DNA from: Panaeolus papilionaceus
Taxonomy: Eukaryota; Basidiomycota; Agaricomycetes; Agaricales
DNA: 64,000 nt
NCBI GenBank assembly: GCA_015501605.1
Contig: JADNRZ010000008.1
Location: 1,488,001 to 1,552,000, forward strand
Reading direction: 5' to 3'
Shown here: one piece after another, positions 8,898 through 20,290 of the stretch
How the letters are laid out: each line of letters begins with the position of its first letter
Position numbering within the stretch: position 1 is the stretch's first letter
The notes under the pieces: model-generated
Seen by the model: the letters and a program-made list of their open reading frames with translations, nothing else
Database searches by the model: none
Told to the model about the DNA's origin: nothing
Translations under genes and position numbers: made by a program

Positions 8898-10970
8898 CAC
8901 ATAGTCGCGCCGCTTCAGTGACACAGACCGCGCGATCTGTTCGCGATTCGTCGATGGCGCCTCCACAGAGCAATCGTCCAGCGCTGGCACAGACTTCGGC
9001 CTTTAGTCGCGATTCGTCGATGCTTTTCCAACCACCACCACCACCCGCGCTCAATGAAGCAGGTAACGCTGCTGCCCTTCCTGTCACTCCAAGACGTCCA
9101 ATAGCCAATCTGCCTTCACGGGTGAGTTTTTGGGCGTGCTAATTTGACCTTTATTCATGGTATTGTTTTCTTTTTAGGGAGCCTCGGTCGCTGGCAGCGC
9201 GAGTTCGAATGCACCCTCGGTTGGTCCATTGCCTTATCGGCCGTCAGTATTTAAAAACACATCACTCGATTTTCTTTTAAAGTGTTTTAACGGCCAAATA
9301 GTCTTCCTCTAGATCGCGCTGCTGTTCTGGGATCGCCATTTCAACCCCCGGGGAGTCTCCTCGATGCTGGAAACTGGACCTTTTCGGAGGCAGATGCGGC
9401 AAGTCGATTCATGGATATTTCTAGCAGGTAACCAATCTTCCCTAATCTTTTTGAAACTTCTTAGTTATATTTTCTCATTGACTTGTAGAGCTGGAGACTT
9501 TTCGCTATCTGAAATCACTGAGTCCAAGGACAGCTTGCCAGTAGAAGCAAGTAAATCTCCCAAGGTTTCAAAATCAACAAAACGCAAAGCTTCGGATCCC
9601 ACCTCGAAAGAGCCCTCCGCCTCTTCGTCCAAGACCAAAAAGCGCAGCGCCCTCGCCGATAACACACAGAAAAAGACGACTATCGCGGAAAAGAATCCCA
9701 AGGCCGCCATCGTCGAGAAACCGAAGGCAACAAAGCCCGAAACGTCTTCTAAACCTGATGATCAAAAAATCGCGCCTGGACGTTTTGCCTTGGACACTCG
9801 CGCAGCTCAAGTGCTTGAACGTCGCGAACTTCAAACCGCCGTCTTGACGACCCCTGGCCCACCGGTTCCCCTCCCAATTTCCTATGAAGAGGCTGAGCTT
9901 GTTCTCAGGGGCTGGAGACCAGTAAGTAACAACGTCTTGTATCTAGTCGATACTAATTCTTCGCAATTTTTTATCAGGCTCCTCACCCCTGCCTCCCTTG
10001 TTTTGCCATCGGAAGTGGAGAAAAATGTACTTACGAAGGCTTTGGCAAGCCTTGTGCAACTTGTCGCTCTGGTAGGCGCGGTGGCACAGAAGCAAATTAC
10101 TGCACCTTCCGCAACTCTCCCGACGAGAAGTTTTGGTGGGGTGAGCTTGCTGCTACGGAGGCCAACACCTCCATTCCTTGTAAGCCTTTGAAATTTCTCT
10201 CTCACTTTTAAGTTTAACACGATCTGATCCAATTTCTAGATATGTTGTCCAATCTCTCCCGTGCGGAGAATCACTTCCGGTCTGCCGCTCAACTTGACAG
10301 GCTTGCTGCTGCAAGTTTCAAACAAGGGCAGGCGGCTCTGCACGAAGTCTGGCGCTCTCTTGACATCTTGATTGCACGTAGCTCCCTCGAGGATGTCCAA
10401 CGTCTTTACTTCACCAATGACGAGCCAGCTTCGCGACTTCTCAGTCTTTTGCGCAGCGTCTCAACCTTCAAATACCCCAGGTTTCAAAATTTTTTCGATG
10501 AGCTGAACAGCGCCGCCGTCTCTGACAAAGACAGAGTGTTCATCCCTTCCACATTCATGAGCACAAAACGTACCGATGGCAAGAAGACGTTGGCTCCCTT
10601 TCAAGTAGACGATTCCAACGCCACCCTGCCTGTGGAGCTCTTACCTTTCGTGCCTAGCAAGGCTACAGCTTCTCCTGGGTTCAGTCCTGCAGGTTCTCCG
10701 ATGAATTTCGACGATTTCGACAATCGCGAAGGACCCTCTACAATGCTGGACAGTGGCGACGACGGCAAGGCTCGCGATGAGGATGAATCCAACGTTCGTC
10801 ATCGTCATGGTCAACATCACATCGCCGGGGTCTCTGATGAGGAAGATGCAGGCGGGGTGTGGGAGAGTCATGGCGACAAGTCTTCTGAGGAGAAGATTCG
10901 TTCTGTAAAGGTAATTCGTCAATACGGGCGCAAGGGGAAGGGCAAAGAGCGCGAGGCTGAGTCCGAGTAG
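8402..10970 (+). CDS. Paralog of a head-to-head pair; six-cysteine module
   Basis: Seven exons fit: 8402-8746, 8801-9121, 9178-9242, 9302-9427, 9489-9921, 9978-10179 and 10240-10970 (740 aa, divisible by three). The N-terminal ~153 residues equal those of the minus-strand partner because of the palindrome. The middle is Ser/Pro-rich, then Lys-rich with several basic clusters. Exon 6 (202 nt, the same length as the partner's exon 5) encodes C-x2-C-x8-C-x8-C-x2-C-x12-C and FRNSPDEKFWW. Exon 7 encodes the shared helical domain, then a Ser/Pro stretch and a charged basic tail. Exons 3 and 4 have no clear match in the partner. Family unknown; a nuclear zinc-binding role is possible but unproven. 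Confidence 0.8.
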
Positions 10971-11739
10971 GACTGACTGAGCGACTAACTGGATAGCTTC
11001 GGGGATTAACATCTCTGCTTTTCAATCGCTCCAATTGTCTCCTCGTCGCGCTCTGCTCCTTTTTTTCTTGGACTTCAAAATTTTTGCAGCATCTGGATTC
11101 CCGTTCTTAGTCTATATAGATATTTGTGTGCTCGATTTTCCGCAACTTACTATCTGGACGTTTATTGTCTTTTTAACTATTGTAGAGGCTTTTAAATAGG
11201 CTTTCCCCTCTGCTTATACTAGTAAAGTTGTAAATTATATAGAGAATTCAAACGCCTATATTTCTTGTCTTTAGCTTGTCAGCCCTCCTCCTTTTAAGGT
11301 CAATTATGGTCCAAGAGTATGCGCTAAATCTCATGGGGTGGTTGGTTACTTCCTATTTTAAATTCAACATTCAATCAAGCACCCATCTTTTATGCTCTGA
11401 GCAATCTCTGAGGTTAATTTAGGCCAAAATTTGGGCCCCTTGGTAGCGATTTATTCTCATTGCAAGCTTTACACGCTGTTCGCATTTATGATCATCCAAA
11501 TGGCTGTAAATTTGTGAGTCGCGACAACAGATAGCAGTCTATCAGTTGTGCTTCCTTAGATAGATGTTACCCAGCCTTCACTCATTTTCATGATTTCGTC
11601 TGACCTCTTCAATTATTATAAAAACCGAACATTTGCAATTGCAAGCCTTCAGATGTTCCTTTCGTGAAGTATCGTGGGCACTGATGGATTTCTACTCGTA
11701 AAATATCAAGTTTTGGTTTACGCGCCTTGCGCGCGTTAT
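10971..11739. other. Gene-free stretch downstream of the plus-strand paralog
   Basis: AT-rich sequence with no coding region I can support. It should hold the 3' UTR and terminator of the gene ending at 10970. Confidence 0.5.
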
Positions 11740-12190
11740 GCACATGAGAAGCCTTAAGATGCCATCTCTGCGCGATGGCGAGTCTTCTTCTTCTTCAAAC
11801 TCTTCGATCTCACCCTCGTATTCTTAATGCGTTCTGGGTTTGATTCTGAATGCCCTTGAATTTCATGCGCACGCTATGCACTTAAGACACCTTAAGTGTG
11901 CAAGCACAGCATGCACGCGCGCACGGTGTCTTAAGTGCATAGCGCACGCATGAAATTCAAGGACATTCAGAATCAAACCTGAGGTTTCAAATCCAGTGCG
12001 CGTTGAGAATACGTGGATGAGATCGAAGAGTTCGGAGAAGAAGACTTGTCGTCGCGCAGAGACCTCTCATAGTATAATGAAGTTGTGCCTTGCGCGCGCG
12101 CATGCTGTGCTTGCGCACTTAAGGTGTCTTAAGTGCATAGCGCGCGCATGAAATTCAAGGGCATTCAGAATCAAACCCAGAACGCATTAC
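11740..12190. repeat. Right repeat block: inverted unit plus direct unit
   Basis: From about 11740 to 11925 the repeat unit of 4897-5110 appears inverted, including its AATACGAGGGT and GAATCAAACCCAGA tail. A partial direct tail (11925-11983) and a full direct unit (11984-12190) follow. The junction near 11925 is itself palindromic around CTTAAG words. Together with the left block this gives inverted ends around the 5.1-11.7 kb interval, with a direct unit outside each. Confidence 0.8.
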
Positions 12191-13460
12191 ATAAGTCGAC
12201 GACTTGGAACTTCAACTTTCTGAATGACAGAGAGGGATGACATCAATGACATCGCAATCTGAATCCATGTATGATATGTCACCGTGCCAGGGACAGGACT
12301 GCTGGTAGGGGTGCTGAGGCACGCCACCCTACATTCCCGTCGCGCAAGGGCAACTTGTCGCCTGCTGCGCTCGAAGCCAAGGTCAAGGCTTAGAGTATCC
12401 AGGGTGCGATCAGCGGTATTTGTGCGTCCTTTCTCTCTGTGCTGAGGGTTAATGTGACTGATGGGTATTTTAATTAGATTCGGGGATTGTCAATGCTTTG
12501 GCTCATAATGCTGCTCTTTAAATGAATTTGAAGACTATTGTGGTCTTTCAGGGTGCATGGAGGGATGGCGGGAATTTGGTAGACATTTTCTTTGCATTTT
12601 GTGGGATTTGACAATTTCTTTGGGATTGCTTCATTTGATTCATGTATCCCAAGCTCCCTCTGATCAGAGTCCCTGAGGCACGGTGCCGTCACGTGACGCG
12701 GTTTCCAACGCTGGTGCTCCCTCCATTTCAAGCGCGCGTTTTTGTCTCAAATGCGCGCTCGCTCTTGCTCCGGCCCTCGTCGGTGCTTTTTTTGTACATT
12801 TCGGTAGATACTCGATAATTTCATTCTTTTGTGTCCATATTTGTGTGAAATGAGAGCTAAAACCGGTCATCCACCGGAGTGCTACCTTCACAGGGGCTAT
12901 TACAGAGACACCCTCTCCCCATCGAAACTCCTGCTTCCCTAGACAACTTAAGCTCATGGGTAGTGTCTAAAGATGTTTAATATATGGGAGGCATACTCGA
13001 TAGCCTTTGTTTTTTCCTAGAATGGCATCCCTACATCCAAAAGTTGATCCCTTTATGGGGGCATGGTGTATTGGTGACATTGACAACTCCCATTTACTTT
13101 TTAAATCTATACGACGTTAAATAATTTTGTGAGCCGGGACTTTTAAATGCGAGCACATCGTCTACACATTGAGCGCTTATTGAGCGCTTAGCCTGCATGT
13201 CGTAATCGGATTTTCCTTGGCTTCAGCAAAACACGCAGCATAGGCATGCTTCGAAGCAGAGTCTAGAGTTGTATTAGTGACTCCCTATATTATAATTTTC
13301 TTTAATTTAACTTAAACAATCATTGTGTACATCGCTGAGAGCGTCTACACGTACTAGTGCTATTCCATCCAGCACAGCTGGTGGAGTCTCTTAACTTCGT
13401 TCATGAATGAAAATTAATGATAATAAGGAGGGGTTAATGAAGAGCGATATATCGATATAC
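12191..13460. other. Gene-free stretch
   Basis: No coding region supported. There is a short tandem TTGAGCGCTTA pair near 13170-13190. The short ORFs here lack codon patterns or family resemblance. Confidence 0.5.
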
Positions 13461-15059
13461 CTACGTAGATGGCCACTCTACATAGTCTAACTCTATTGGC
13501 TTCTTAGTCGGCTTCCATCCCTCCGGCAAAGACAGGAATAACTCCAGCATGTCAGGACTACACCGCGCGCCATTGTAAATTGCCGCCTGTTCCCACCATT
13601 CCGCCCCAATCGAATCCGTCCCAATATTCTCTTCCGGACCCACCGAATTACCTCTCACTAGCACCTCTGCTTTCCTCACCGAAGACATCTTCCATCCATC
13701 ACCACCTTTTTTGACTGCTGCTAAAATGCCAAGATCGACACCAGTCTCTCTCGCTCTCGCTTTTAAAGCCTCGAGGTATTTTGGATTTGGACTCTGTTCC
13801 GCCTCAGCAACGAGGTATGCGTCTGGAGATGTGTCAACGAGGAGTTGGTCGAAGAGTTGCGCGAAATCAGCGAAAATGGCGGCTCTCAGGCAGGATGTTC
13901 GCATCTCCGGGACACGCTCAGAAAGCGCCTTGTATGTCGCTGGCTCAGCGATATCTGGGTACCAGATCAGATAGGGAAGGCTGGATCGACCACATAATAA
14001 AGCCCTCGAAACATCATTATTCATAATCTGACGGGCCGTGATAGCGGATTGGATAGCATCCCAGCTCTTCACATGGTACGGCTCCCCAACTGGCCTTTGC
14101 TCCTGCACCTCCCACCATTTCGCAAAGAGCGAATTATGATAGATTCCTCGAATGATACAAATACTCTCTTTCTCGATCATCATGGGTCTTCTAAGGCGGG
14201 TGTATCTGTCAATGTTGCCATAGTAGGCTGCCATGAGAATCAGCGTGTCTTTGTTACCTGCGGGCAAATCGTTTGGAAGTGGCGAGTAGAGGAGATGAAG
14301 CATTGGGTCTTGACGAATTTTGATTTCGGTTTCAGAGATATTTTGGTCTTCAGTGATATCAAAAACCGATTCTTCAAATCCTCGGTCACTGATCGTATCG
14401 AGGGAGTCATTGTCATCGTTGTCGTCGCCAGCGGGAACTCGCCATTTCTGTGTTTCTTGGAGTGTGGAGCGAACGGCCGTATCTCCGTCCAATGAGCTAG
14501 GTTCAGCTTTGTCTAGGGTAATACTCCGAAAATAGTCATCCATGACTTTATACCGCACAGGTTTAGCCATAATCCATTCAAAAATGGTCGTATTTCCCGA
14601 GTTGCGTGCCTCTTCAGCGATGTTAACCTCAGGCAAAATGTCTCGATCCAGCTCGAGAAACAACTTTGTATATCCAGCTATGGCGCAGACTCTGGCAATT
14701 TGGTAGACCATGGAAGGGAAACGGTCAAGGAGAGTACGGCACGTTTCTGAGGAGGGAAGGGAGGGGTACCAGATACAGTAAGGTACCTCTTCTGGAGAGT
14801 CCATACGATCAGGTATGTGGTTGCTCATGATCGAACGAGCATTCAGTGCTCGAGTAAAACCTGGATAACTTGAACATCCACGCAGGATGGATGCTTCATT
14901 TCGGGCAAAATGGTCATTGTGTCGGATTCCGTGGATGACGCACAATCTGGTCAGCTCATGACCAAGCGCGTAGGGTAGTTTAGTTCCGTGAAAAGCGTCT
15001 AGGAGAATTTGGTTCGAGGGAGAGCTACGCGAACGCAGACGTTGCTCCAAAGAAGCCAT
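13461..15059 (-). CDS. Hypothetical protein made of two similar halves
   Basis: A single 532-residue exon starting at 15059. No signal peptide or membrane helix. The protein contains an internal duplication. Both halves have, in order: an Ile-rich segment ending IHGIRHN / IRGIYHN, a segment ARSIMSN / ARQIMNN, the block YCIWYP / YLIWYP, a helix with two or three conserved Ala and Leu residues, and an acidic stretch. Between the halves (about 195-260) is an Asp/Ser/Thr-rich linker. Each half reads as mostly helical, perhaps an ankyrin- or TPR-like fold, but I cannot name the family. Hypothetical proteins of this design occur in fungi. Confidence 0.7.
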   Translation of the reverse strand: MASLEQRLRSRSSPSNQILLDAFHGTKLPYALGHELTRLCVIHGIRHNDHFARNEASILRGCSSYPGFTRALNARSIMSNHIPDRMDSPEEVPYCIWYPSLPSSETCRTLLDRFPSMVYQIARVCAIAGYTKLFLELDRDILPEVNIAEEARNSGNTTIFEWIMAKPVRYKVMDDYFRSITLDKAEPSSLDGDTAVRSTLQETQKWRVPAGDDNDDNDSLDTISDRGFEESVFDITEDQNISETEIKIRQDPMLHLLYSPLPNDLPAGNKDTLILMAAYYGNIDRYTRLRRPMMIEKESICIIRGIYHNSLFAKWWEVQEQRPVGEPYHVKSWDAIQSAITARQIMNNDVSRALLCGRSSLPYLIWYPDIAEPATYKALSERVPEMRTSCLRAAIFADFAQLFDQLLVDTSPDAYLVAEAEQSPNPKYLEALKARARETGVDLGILAAVKKGGDGWKMSSVRKAEVLVRGNSVGPEENIGTDSIGAEWWEQAAIYNGARCSPDMLELFLSLPEGWKPTKKPIELDYVEWPST

Positions 15060-15399
15060 GCTATGTGTTTCAGCTATCGATAACGGCTAGATTCGGTCTA
15101 ACAGGACATAGTAAAGAGTCAGAAGGGACAAGATGATTCCTCATGCAGGATGGAGACATACGAAAGCTGTCGAGTTGTTACTTGCAAGTGCCACAAGGCT
15201 TACAGGAGTTCATGCACTGGCGGTTATACGCTTTGCTGTGGACAATGGAAGTTGATTGCAAGGAAGGAATTCACACACGTCAGTCTGATCATGACTAGGA
15301 GAGGTCATAACACGACTAAATGAAAGAAAACAAAAATAAAATGTGCATATGACTATGAAGATACAGTCGTTAAAAATACTTTATGAACTGAAATGTGCT
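15060..15399. other. Short intergenic stretch
   Basis: Promoter region of the minus-strand gene at 13461-15059 and 3' flank of the chitinase-type fragment. Nothing else seen. Confidence 0.5.
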
Positions 15400-16071
15400 C
15401 TACCTGCGACACACTTTGACAAGATCAGAGACTTTATCAACAGCTCGCTTTACGTTGTCGCCCAATGTTCCAAGCTTGGCCGCGCTCATTCCTCTCTTCA
15501 AGGCAGCAGCATCCGCAAAGGCCTTGGAGCTACGCAAGGCAACACCTCCCAGCAGCAAACCAAAAATGTTCAACGCAACATTTGCGGGATCATTGGGATT
15601 CTCGGCGATATCATAGACACCCAAAGCCGCACCACCCACTTCAGCTACCAGGGCTGCGATCCGAGCAATAACAGCCAGACCTGTCACCGCACCGAGAGCT
15701 TCTCCCAAACCAGGCAAAACGAAGAGGAAAGCCGTCAAGATGAGCAAGATCAAGGACTCGCGTTCCTTCTGCTCAACCTCCTCCCCAATGTCGGCGACCT
15801 GTTCCATGCTATTGATAGCTTCGCTGATCATGTAGACAGGCACAACCGACCCATCGACGACATCCACCGCATAAGGGTCTGCCATTTGCAGGTCAAAATC
15901 ATCGGCAATGTCGCTCAGATAATCCCGCACCCCATTTAGAAAATAAATGCAGCCGACAATGGGCAACTGATCGTATACCACAGTCGGTGCCAGGCTGCCA
16001 GCACCACACCCAAAAGAAGGGGCACCGGGGGGCACCAGCGCTATTGTGTACCCCCTGATATACTCTATATA
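15400..16071 (-). pseudogene. 5'-truncated tail of a GH18 class V chitinase-like gene
   Basis: An open frame of ~224 codons from an in-frame stop at 16072-16074 to a stop at 15400, with no ATG near its start. The sequence matches the C-terminal region that follows the catalytic domain in fungal class V (subgroup C, killer-toxin-like) GH18 chitinases: a YFLNGVRDYLS segment, MADPYAVD, a Glu-rich helix, a hydrophobic pair of helices (LILLILTAFLFVLPGLGEAL), then VYDIAENPNDP and NIFGLLLGG. The catalytic DxxDxDxE region, LysM and chitin-binding parts are all absent upstream. This is therefore a detached domain or a pseudogene fragment. A stand-alone gene with a distant first exon is not excluded. 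Confidence 0.6.
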
Positions 16072-16902
16072 TTATCTGTTATTTATCTGACAGTGTGTCA
16101 CTTTCCAACACAACCCAAGGCTAAGTCCGGGATGAGGCGCAGCCTCATCAAAGGATAAGATGTAGTGATGAGCAAAGCGTGCCATGTTTATTGGTAGCGA
16201 TAGCACCAAACAACGTGCGCGCAGAGCGGTGATACGCCGTCTCGCGCCACTCCTCCCCAAGATTTCTTATCAGAACCTTTCTCCCTGCGCAAAAAAAATA
16301 TCGCGCACCCTCAAGAGCCAGTCCAGGGCTCCATTTTCTTTTTACCCACCCACCCTCTCCTTAGTGCTTGGGACGGCCGCTTGGAATCCAGCTCGGATTG
16401 CCTCGGCTTACCTTAGCGCTCAGGCCTTTTGGCAGCGTGTTTTATTCACAACACAGAAGACGCGATCTCGAGCGTGTTTCGCGCAAACGCCCAACGCGAA
16501 TCGTTGAGAGCTTTGACGCCTCGAGATCACGTGCTTCCCGAAAACTCCGGAGAGTTTTCGGGACGTCTGCCAAACGACCCCCGCACCCTCACAAACCTTG
16601 AGACCTCACGGTTTGTCATCTACACATTATCGCGAAACCTTAATATCCCAGATAACACAAAATAAAATACTAAAACCTCTATCCTATCGCACGCGACTGA
16701 GCGACCAACGAATATCTTATGTAAAGGTCATATCTGCCACCAGCACGTGTGAGCGCTGACCAGCATACTCAATCCTCTTTCTCTGATTCAGAATTTCAGA
16801 TTTGAATCATCATAATGAGACTGCCCATTGTGTCCCCCACTCTTAACCTACACCCTCATCACTGTGCCCAGAATTGCATCTCTAAAAATATTATATCTCA
16901 TC
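16072..16902. other. Gene-free stretch with hairpins
   Basis: Holds a perfect 8-bp-stem hairpin at 16131-16149 (GATGAGGC GCA GCCTCATC) and a 10-bp-stem hairpin at 16537-16562 (CCCGAAAACT ... AGTTTTCGGG). No gene supported. The end of the stretch is the promoter of the gene at 16903. Confidence 0.5.
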
Positions 16903-18512
16903 ATGTCCCTTATTGCAGCAAGGTCATCCGACGGGAAAATTCAAAAAATAAACGCAAAACAAATTGGCCAAGCTCTAGAAACCGTGTTTGCAAAATTGGT
17001 TCCATTGTTGGCTCCCCAGGGCCCGTAAGTTGTCCAAAATACCTTGTATCTGCCACGTTAAGACGAAATCAGGTTTGATTATCATGCCTCACGAATATTA
17101 CGAAACAATGCTAGGCACTTGTCACAAGCCGTGAGGCATCAGCTCCTAGCATTAGGCCACACCGCGGTGGCCACAGCATATATCATGGATATGTTGGAAA
17201 TATGGGACGAAATATCAGCACAAGCAAGGGTCGATAGTCTTCTGTTGGTCAATAGGTTTGCACGTATACCGCGACAGCACTTTCTTGATTCCTTGAGTGA
17301 TTATGTGGAAACTAAGATGGGGCTCTCTATGGTGCGTTGGCTTCAGGCCCTGACTGTCCATCATATTGTCCTCATTGATGTCATTCCGAGTAGCTGTTTG
17401 ACCAATTTATTAAAGAGAATGGTGCCAATGCTGCCATAAGGATCGAAGAGTCTGAACCCTCAACCTTTTGGAATTTCTGTGGGTGGTCCCTTGTAGCCAA
17501 GCTCCTTTGCACATACACATTCACATGCTTTGCTTTGCAGTCAATGTTGGCACCATATCGGCGCTAAAGATGGCGACGGACCTGATCCAGAATATTGAAC
17601 AACTCGAAACAACTACCCTTGCGTTTCACCAATGGATCTCAGACATTGAGGCTGCCATGCACCGTAATCTCCAAGACGAAAAAAACGTGGCCGCTTTCTA
17701 TGCACCACTTGCTGAGAGTCCTTTTTGGTCCATGGATTGTCAATCCGAGTTACACATTGACGCAAATAAAGTTGAATCCGTTGAATTTGAGGTAAAGGGC
17801 TCTGAATCCTCATTCAGTGCAAGTCCGGGATTCTGACGTATTTCAGATTTCACGCTCTGCCGACAACCACAGCAACACATTCCCTAATATCATTTTGAAT
17901 CTGGACGAGACTCTCCAGAATTTCACAACTATGTGGGCCCAATCAGAACCTCCAAAGCCAAAGGTGGTAATTCCCGAACAGAGGAGCTACACTGATATTC
18001 CAAGTTCGGTGTTGGTGGGTCATGTCGATCCACCACACGTTGGATCTTTCCAGATCTCTCTTGAAGGCGTAGACAAGATGGATAGCAAGACATCGCGAGT
18101 GAGGATGGAGATGCAGGTGAGGGCGGTTCACAACAGATTGCGGGAAGTTGCCGTCCGTTGTCGATTTTACCCGAAGGACAACCCAGAGTCCTTGCTGTTG
18201 CACATCTCGGAATGCTTTCCTCAAACAGCAAGTGACCTGAACAAGGACCCTCGTGTGGAGCCTTACAATTGCAATGCTGATTTGGAGCTTAGATGCTCAT
18301 TGGCAGATCTCTTGGAATGGCGGCTTTCACGCAAATCATCGTTGTGGACACGTAGGTCTTCTGTCATTCCCACAGAGTTCCTCCTCTCCTTCAGTCTCAC
18401 CCATACCATTGACGTGGACCTTGAAGTAGAGGTAGAATTTAAGTGTCAGGCAAGGTGGTCTAATTGCATGCATCATTGTGAAAAAACAACCTTTTCGCTT
18501 CGAGCTCCGTAA
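16903..18512 (+). CDS. Unrecognised five-exon gene (helical N-term, beta-rich C-term)
   Basis: Exons 16903-17024, 17115-17331, 17394-17478, 17541-17791 and 17847-18512 join in frame to 446 aa. The ATG at 16903 opens the peptide MSLIAARSSDGK. The first ~240 residues are predicted mostly helical. The last ~220 have alternating hydrophobic patterns typical of beta strands, with Cys residues near the end. No signal peptide or clear membrane helix. The plan resembles the gene at 23346-24957 (both have an ALE...P...LAP motif in exon 1 and a long last exon), but I could not align them confidently. Function unknown. Confidence 0.6.
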
Positions 18513-19578
18513 CAGTGTCTGTTGTCTTTACTTTTCTGTAATATTCTATTCATTTATGTATTAATTATCAATCTTATTGTATCACCTTTGCTTTATAGGC
18601 TTGTATTACTCTTTCAATGTATTGACTACACCCGATAATCATGACGCCGGCCAGCGGCACGGCCTGCTATTATTCAAGTTGAGAGAAAATATGATTATCA
18701 CCAGATATGCATTTATACATTTTACTAATCAAGTGGACTTTGAATCGTGATTGATTGACTATGTTGCAGACCTTTGACAGCCCTCGACCAGCTGTGCGGC
18801 ATCTTACTCGCACAGAAAGCGACCTCAGGCCTCAGGACTCAGACAAGCATCAAACATCAGCATAGCACATTTATTCCCGGATCTCAAAACATCACCCTCG
18901 TATTTACGTCAACACTCTATAGACAAACCAACTACGACAACCTCAAGATAAGAGTTGGGCGCGTGCTGGAGAAAATGGGAGAAATGTGAAAGGGGAAGAA
19001 GGAATTCGAAGAGAAGGTTTAACGCCTTCGGTGTGATCCGAATTCGTTAAGGTGTGGAGGTTTTGGCGTGTTGGGGAGAAATGGCCAAAATCGACCAAAT
19101 CGCGCGAGGAAACGACTTGCTGTGAAGCACAGTCGGATGAGGTTTCAACACACGTGAAAGCAGTAAGCGCGACACGTGAACGACGATGGCAGAAGATTAA
19201 ACTTCGCGCTGCCATCGTGTTGGGAACCGAGCGCCAAAACCTGAGCGTTGGGGGCAACGAGAGTCTGAAAAGCAGACCCTCGAGCCAATGCCAACACTAG
19301 AAGGGAGTAGGTGGGAGGGTCGCAAAAAACACAGAGCGCGACGGTAGGAGCAAGACTGATAGCCTGAGGATGCCCACTGCAGAGATGCAGTGGTTTGAGA
19401 GAGAGAGGTGAAAAAAACCCAAAGAGAACTCGCGAGCCATCGATAAGAACGAAGACCCATCGAGACGTGATAAATTGCGAAGCAATCTAGGATGAAGGAT
19501 ATCCCAAATCGCGCGCCTTTCTTATCCTCTGATGAGCGGGCCTTGCGGCCCGTCTCATCGTCAACAACTCGCACCTTC
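18513..19578. other. Gene-free stretch ending in a hairpin
   Basis: No coding region supported. A strong hairpin at 19531-19559 pairs GATGAGCGGGCC with GGCCCGTCTCATC. Its outer arm and the flanking AGGATAAG word recur, inverted, at 16131-16160. Confidence 0.45.
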
Positions 19579-20290
19579 TTGGTGGGTAGGGTACGGTGAA
19601 TAATTCGTCAAGAATTATTCACAGAGTTAATAACTTTGGCCCCTCTTGAGACCTTATTAACAGTTAAAAATTCAAAATTTAACCAGTTAATAACTCGACA
19701 GGCTGTTAAAATGTGTTAATATTAGTCAGGCGGGTGCCGAAAATTCCATTGCATTTTAGCAATGCATATACGACCTCAAACTTGTCTTTTTCTAATCCAT
19801 GAACTAAATGGCATCAGCTAGCATCAGCCTATGGCAACCTGGATGATTTTGATTCGGGAACGGGTGGGGATCTTTTATAGTGCCCCAAATCTTTTCCTAA
19901 GTAAATAACACAAAAGAAATTATAAGCCGCTGGGGTACCCCGTAAGCTTTTTGGGCTAATTTTGTCAATCATATTGGTGCTGCTCAGGCCAGGGGGAGCC
20001 AGAGGGTACAGAGGGGTACAGAACAGAACGAAGACATACAAGACCAACTTCGGGATCTCTCTTTTGATGGGCAAATGAATATTTTCACCGATTGTCAAGA
20101 AATCATCAGAAAAATCATTGAATTATGTGCCAGTATACGCTATTATAAGCCATCATTAGCCGTCACTATAAGTTCCATTTCTCACATTTATTAACAGCCA
20201 AAATTTGGTCGTCCAGAGGGTCTTGTTATTAACAGACTTTATTAACCGTGTGAATAAATCTCCCATTATTCACCGTACCCTATTGGTGGG
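19579..20290. mobile_element. hAT-type MITE with 8-bp target duplication
   Basis: The element spans 19587-20282 (696 bp). Both ends carry the terminal inverted repeat TAGGGTACGGTGAATAAT, with imperfect pairing for a further ~40 bp (GTTAATAA and TTATTAACAG words). It is flanked by a perfect 8-bp direct repeat, TTGGTGGG, at 19579-19586 and 20283-20290. An 8-bp target duplication with a YAGGG-type end is the signature of the hAT superfamily. There is no transposase ORF inside, so it is non-autonomous. Confidence 0.85.

Noticed and set aside
16537..16562. 10-bp-stem hairpin
   Set aside because: No run of T follows and no gene ends nearby, so I do not call it a terminator or an element end.
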